Shown here piece after piece: positions 63,753 through 64,000 of a stretch of DNA of 64,000 nucleotides (the first letter of the stretch is position 1; every line of letters starts with the position of its first letter). A program made the position numbers and the translations under genes. Under the pieces are notes generated by a model, which had not been told where the DNA came from, ran no database searches, and saw only the letters and a program-made list of their open reading frames with translations. The DNA comes from Sphingobacteriaceae bacterium. GTDB lineage: Bacteria; Bacteroidota; Bacteroidia; UBA7662. The stretch spans positions 1-64,000 of the forward strand of contig PNNG01000037.1 of assembly GCA_013824115.1 (NCBI GenBank), given 5' to 3'.

Positions 63753-63771
63753 CCCTCTCCAGAGGAGAGGG
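63753..63771. repeat. Palindrome CCCTCTCC-N3-GGAGAGGG
   Basis: Eight-base perfect arms around three bases. Similar CCCTCTCC / GGAGAGGG palindromes are dispersed in many bacterial genomes as REP-like elements. No T-run follows. Confidence 0.65.
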
Positions 63772-64000
63772 ACGCTAGATTTCGGTTCGCGTTGATTTTT
63801 TAGGTAAAGAAGTTTTTTGTACGCACGGTTATTTTTTTAATTTCAATTCACGGGTTGAGCGCAGCGAAACACTCCTTGAGCTTTGAACACCCTCCTGGCG
63901 GGAGCACCACTGCATGTTGTTGAAAAACGAAAAGTGCCTGTCAACAACCGGAAATTAACTTAGTAACCGTGGTCTATTGGGCTTTCGACTTTTTTGATCC

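Larger units (their letters stand above)
63592..64000. other. Non-coding, repeat-bearing end of the window
   Basis: No gene is supported in these 409 bases. They hold the 14-bp repeats, the exact inverted copy TTTTGAATCTTGAA (63721-63734), a perfect palindrome CCCTCTCC-AGA-GGAGAGGG (63753-63771) and a weaker inverted repeat GTTGTTGA / TCAACAAC (63916-63923 and 63941-63948). The A+T content rises after about 63790. Confidence 0.7.

Noticed and set aside
63753-63771. CCCTCTCC palindrome as terminator of the TonB receptor gene
   Set aside because: It lies 160 nt past the stop and is not followed by T residues; a REP-like element is more likely.
1-64000. tRNA, rRNA, CRISPR arrays, transposases and Shine-Dalgarno sites
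   Set aside because: I looked in all gaps and found no cloverleaf with anticodon and CCA end, no spaced direct repeats of CRISPR type, no transposase-like protein and no consistent purine-rich site before start codons.

Overview
This window comes from a member of the Bacteroidota. The evidence is an alternative complex III operon (act genes), a cargo protein with a C-terminal type IX secretion signal, promoters of the TTTG / TAnnTTTG type, no Shine-Dalgarno sequences, zinc-free L36 and S14 ribosomal proteins, and a TonB receptor with an N-terminal carboxypeptidase-like domain. I cannot place it below phylum with confidence.

Layout. 1-8.1 kb: the complete actABCDEF operon on the minus strand, encoding a membrane quinol:cytochrome c/HiPIP oxidoreductase that replaces the bc1 complex. 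8.2-25.2 kb: one uninterrupted minus-strand unit from rpsL to rplQ, joining the str, S10, spc and alpha operons (no tuf), with a promoter near 25.15 kb and a terminator near 8.26 kb. 25.3-34.6 kb: mostly plus-strand housekeeping genes (aminopeptidase P, rmlA, galE, a DUF4236 protein, PEP carboxylase, corA) and a minus-strand exported amidotransferase-like protein. 34.7-40 kb: a PadR/PspC pair divergent from a HupE-like protein and an M1 peptidase. 40-53 kb: single genes, many divergent or convergent (pirin, T9SS cargo, xseA, uvrC, scramblase-like, META lipoprotein, glcD, lipoyl E2). 53.3-60.5 kb: two tandem copies of a three-gene cassette, each with two small outer-membrane-barrel paralogs followed by a large exported DUF3857/transglutaminase-like protein. 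60.8-63.6 kb: a DUF1801-like gene divergent from a TonB-dependent receptor. The last 400 bases are non-coding and repeat-bearing.

The two observations I rate highest are these. First, a Bacteroidota -7 box sits 3-5 nt upstream of the start codon of many genes here (uvrC, glcD, the TonB receptor, xseA, the DUF4236 gene and others), which predicts leaderless mRNAs. Second, the duplicated barrel-barrel-DUF3857 cassette is a candidate undescribed envelope system in which one copy keeps a Cys-His-Asp triad and the other has lost Cys and His. Other points are four back-to-back tandem arrays of different period between pepP and rmlA, a PadR operator overlapping its own promoter, and an RG-rich tail on ribosomal protein S3.
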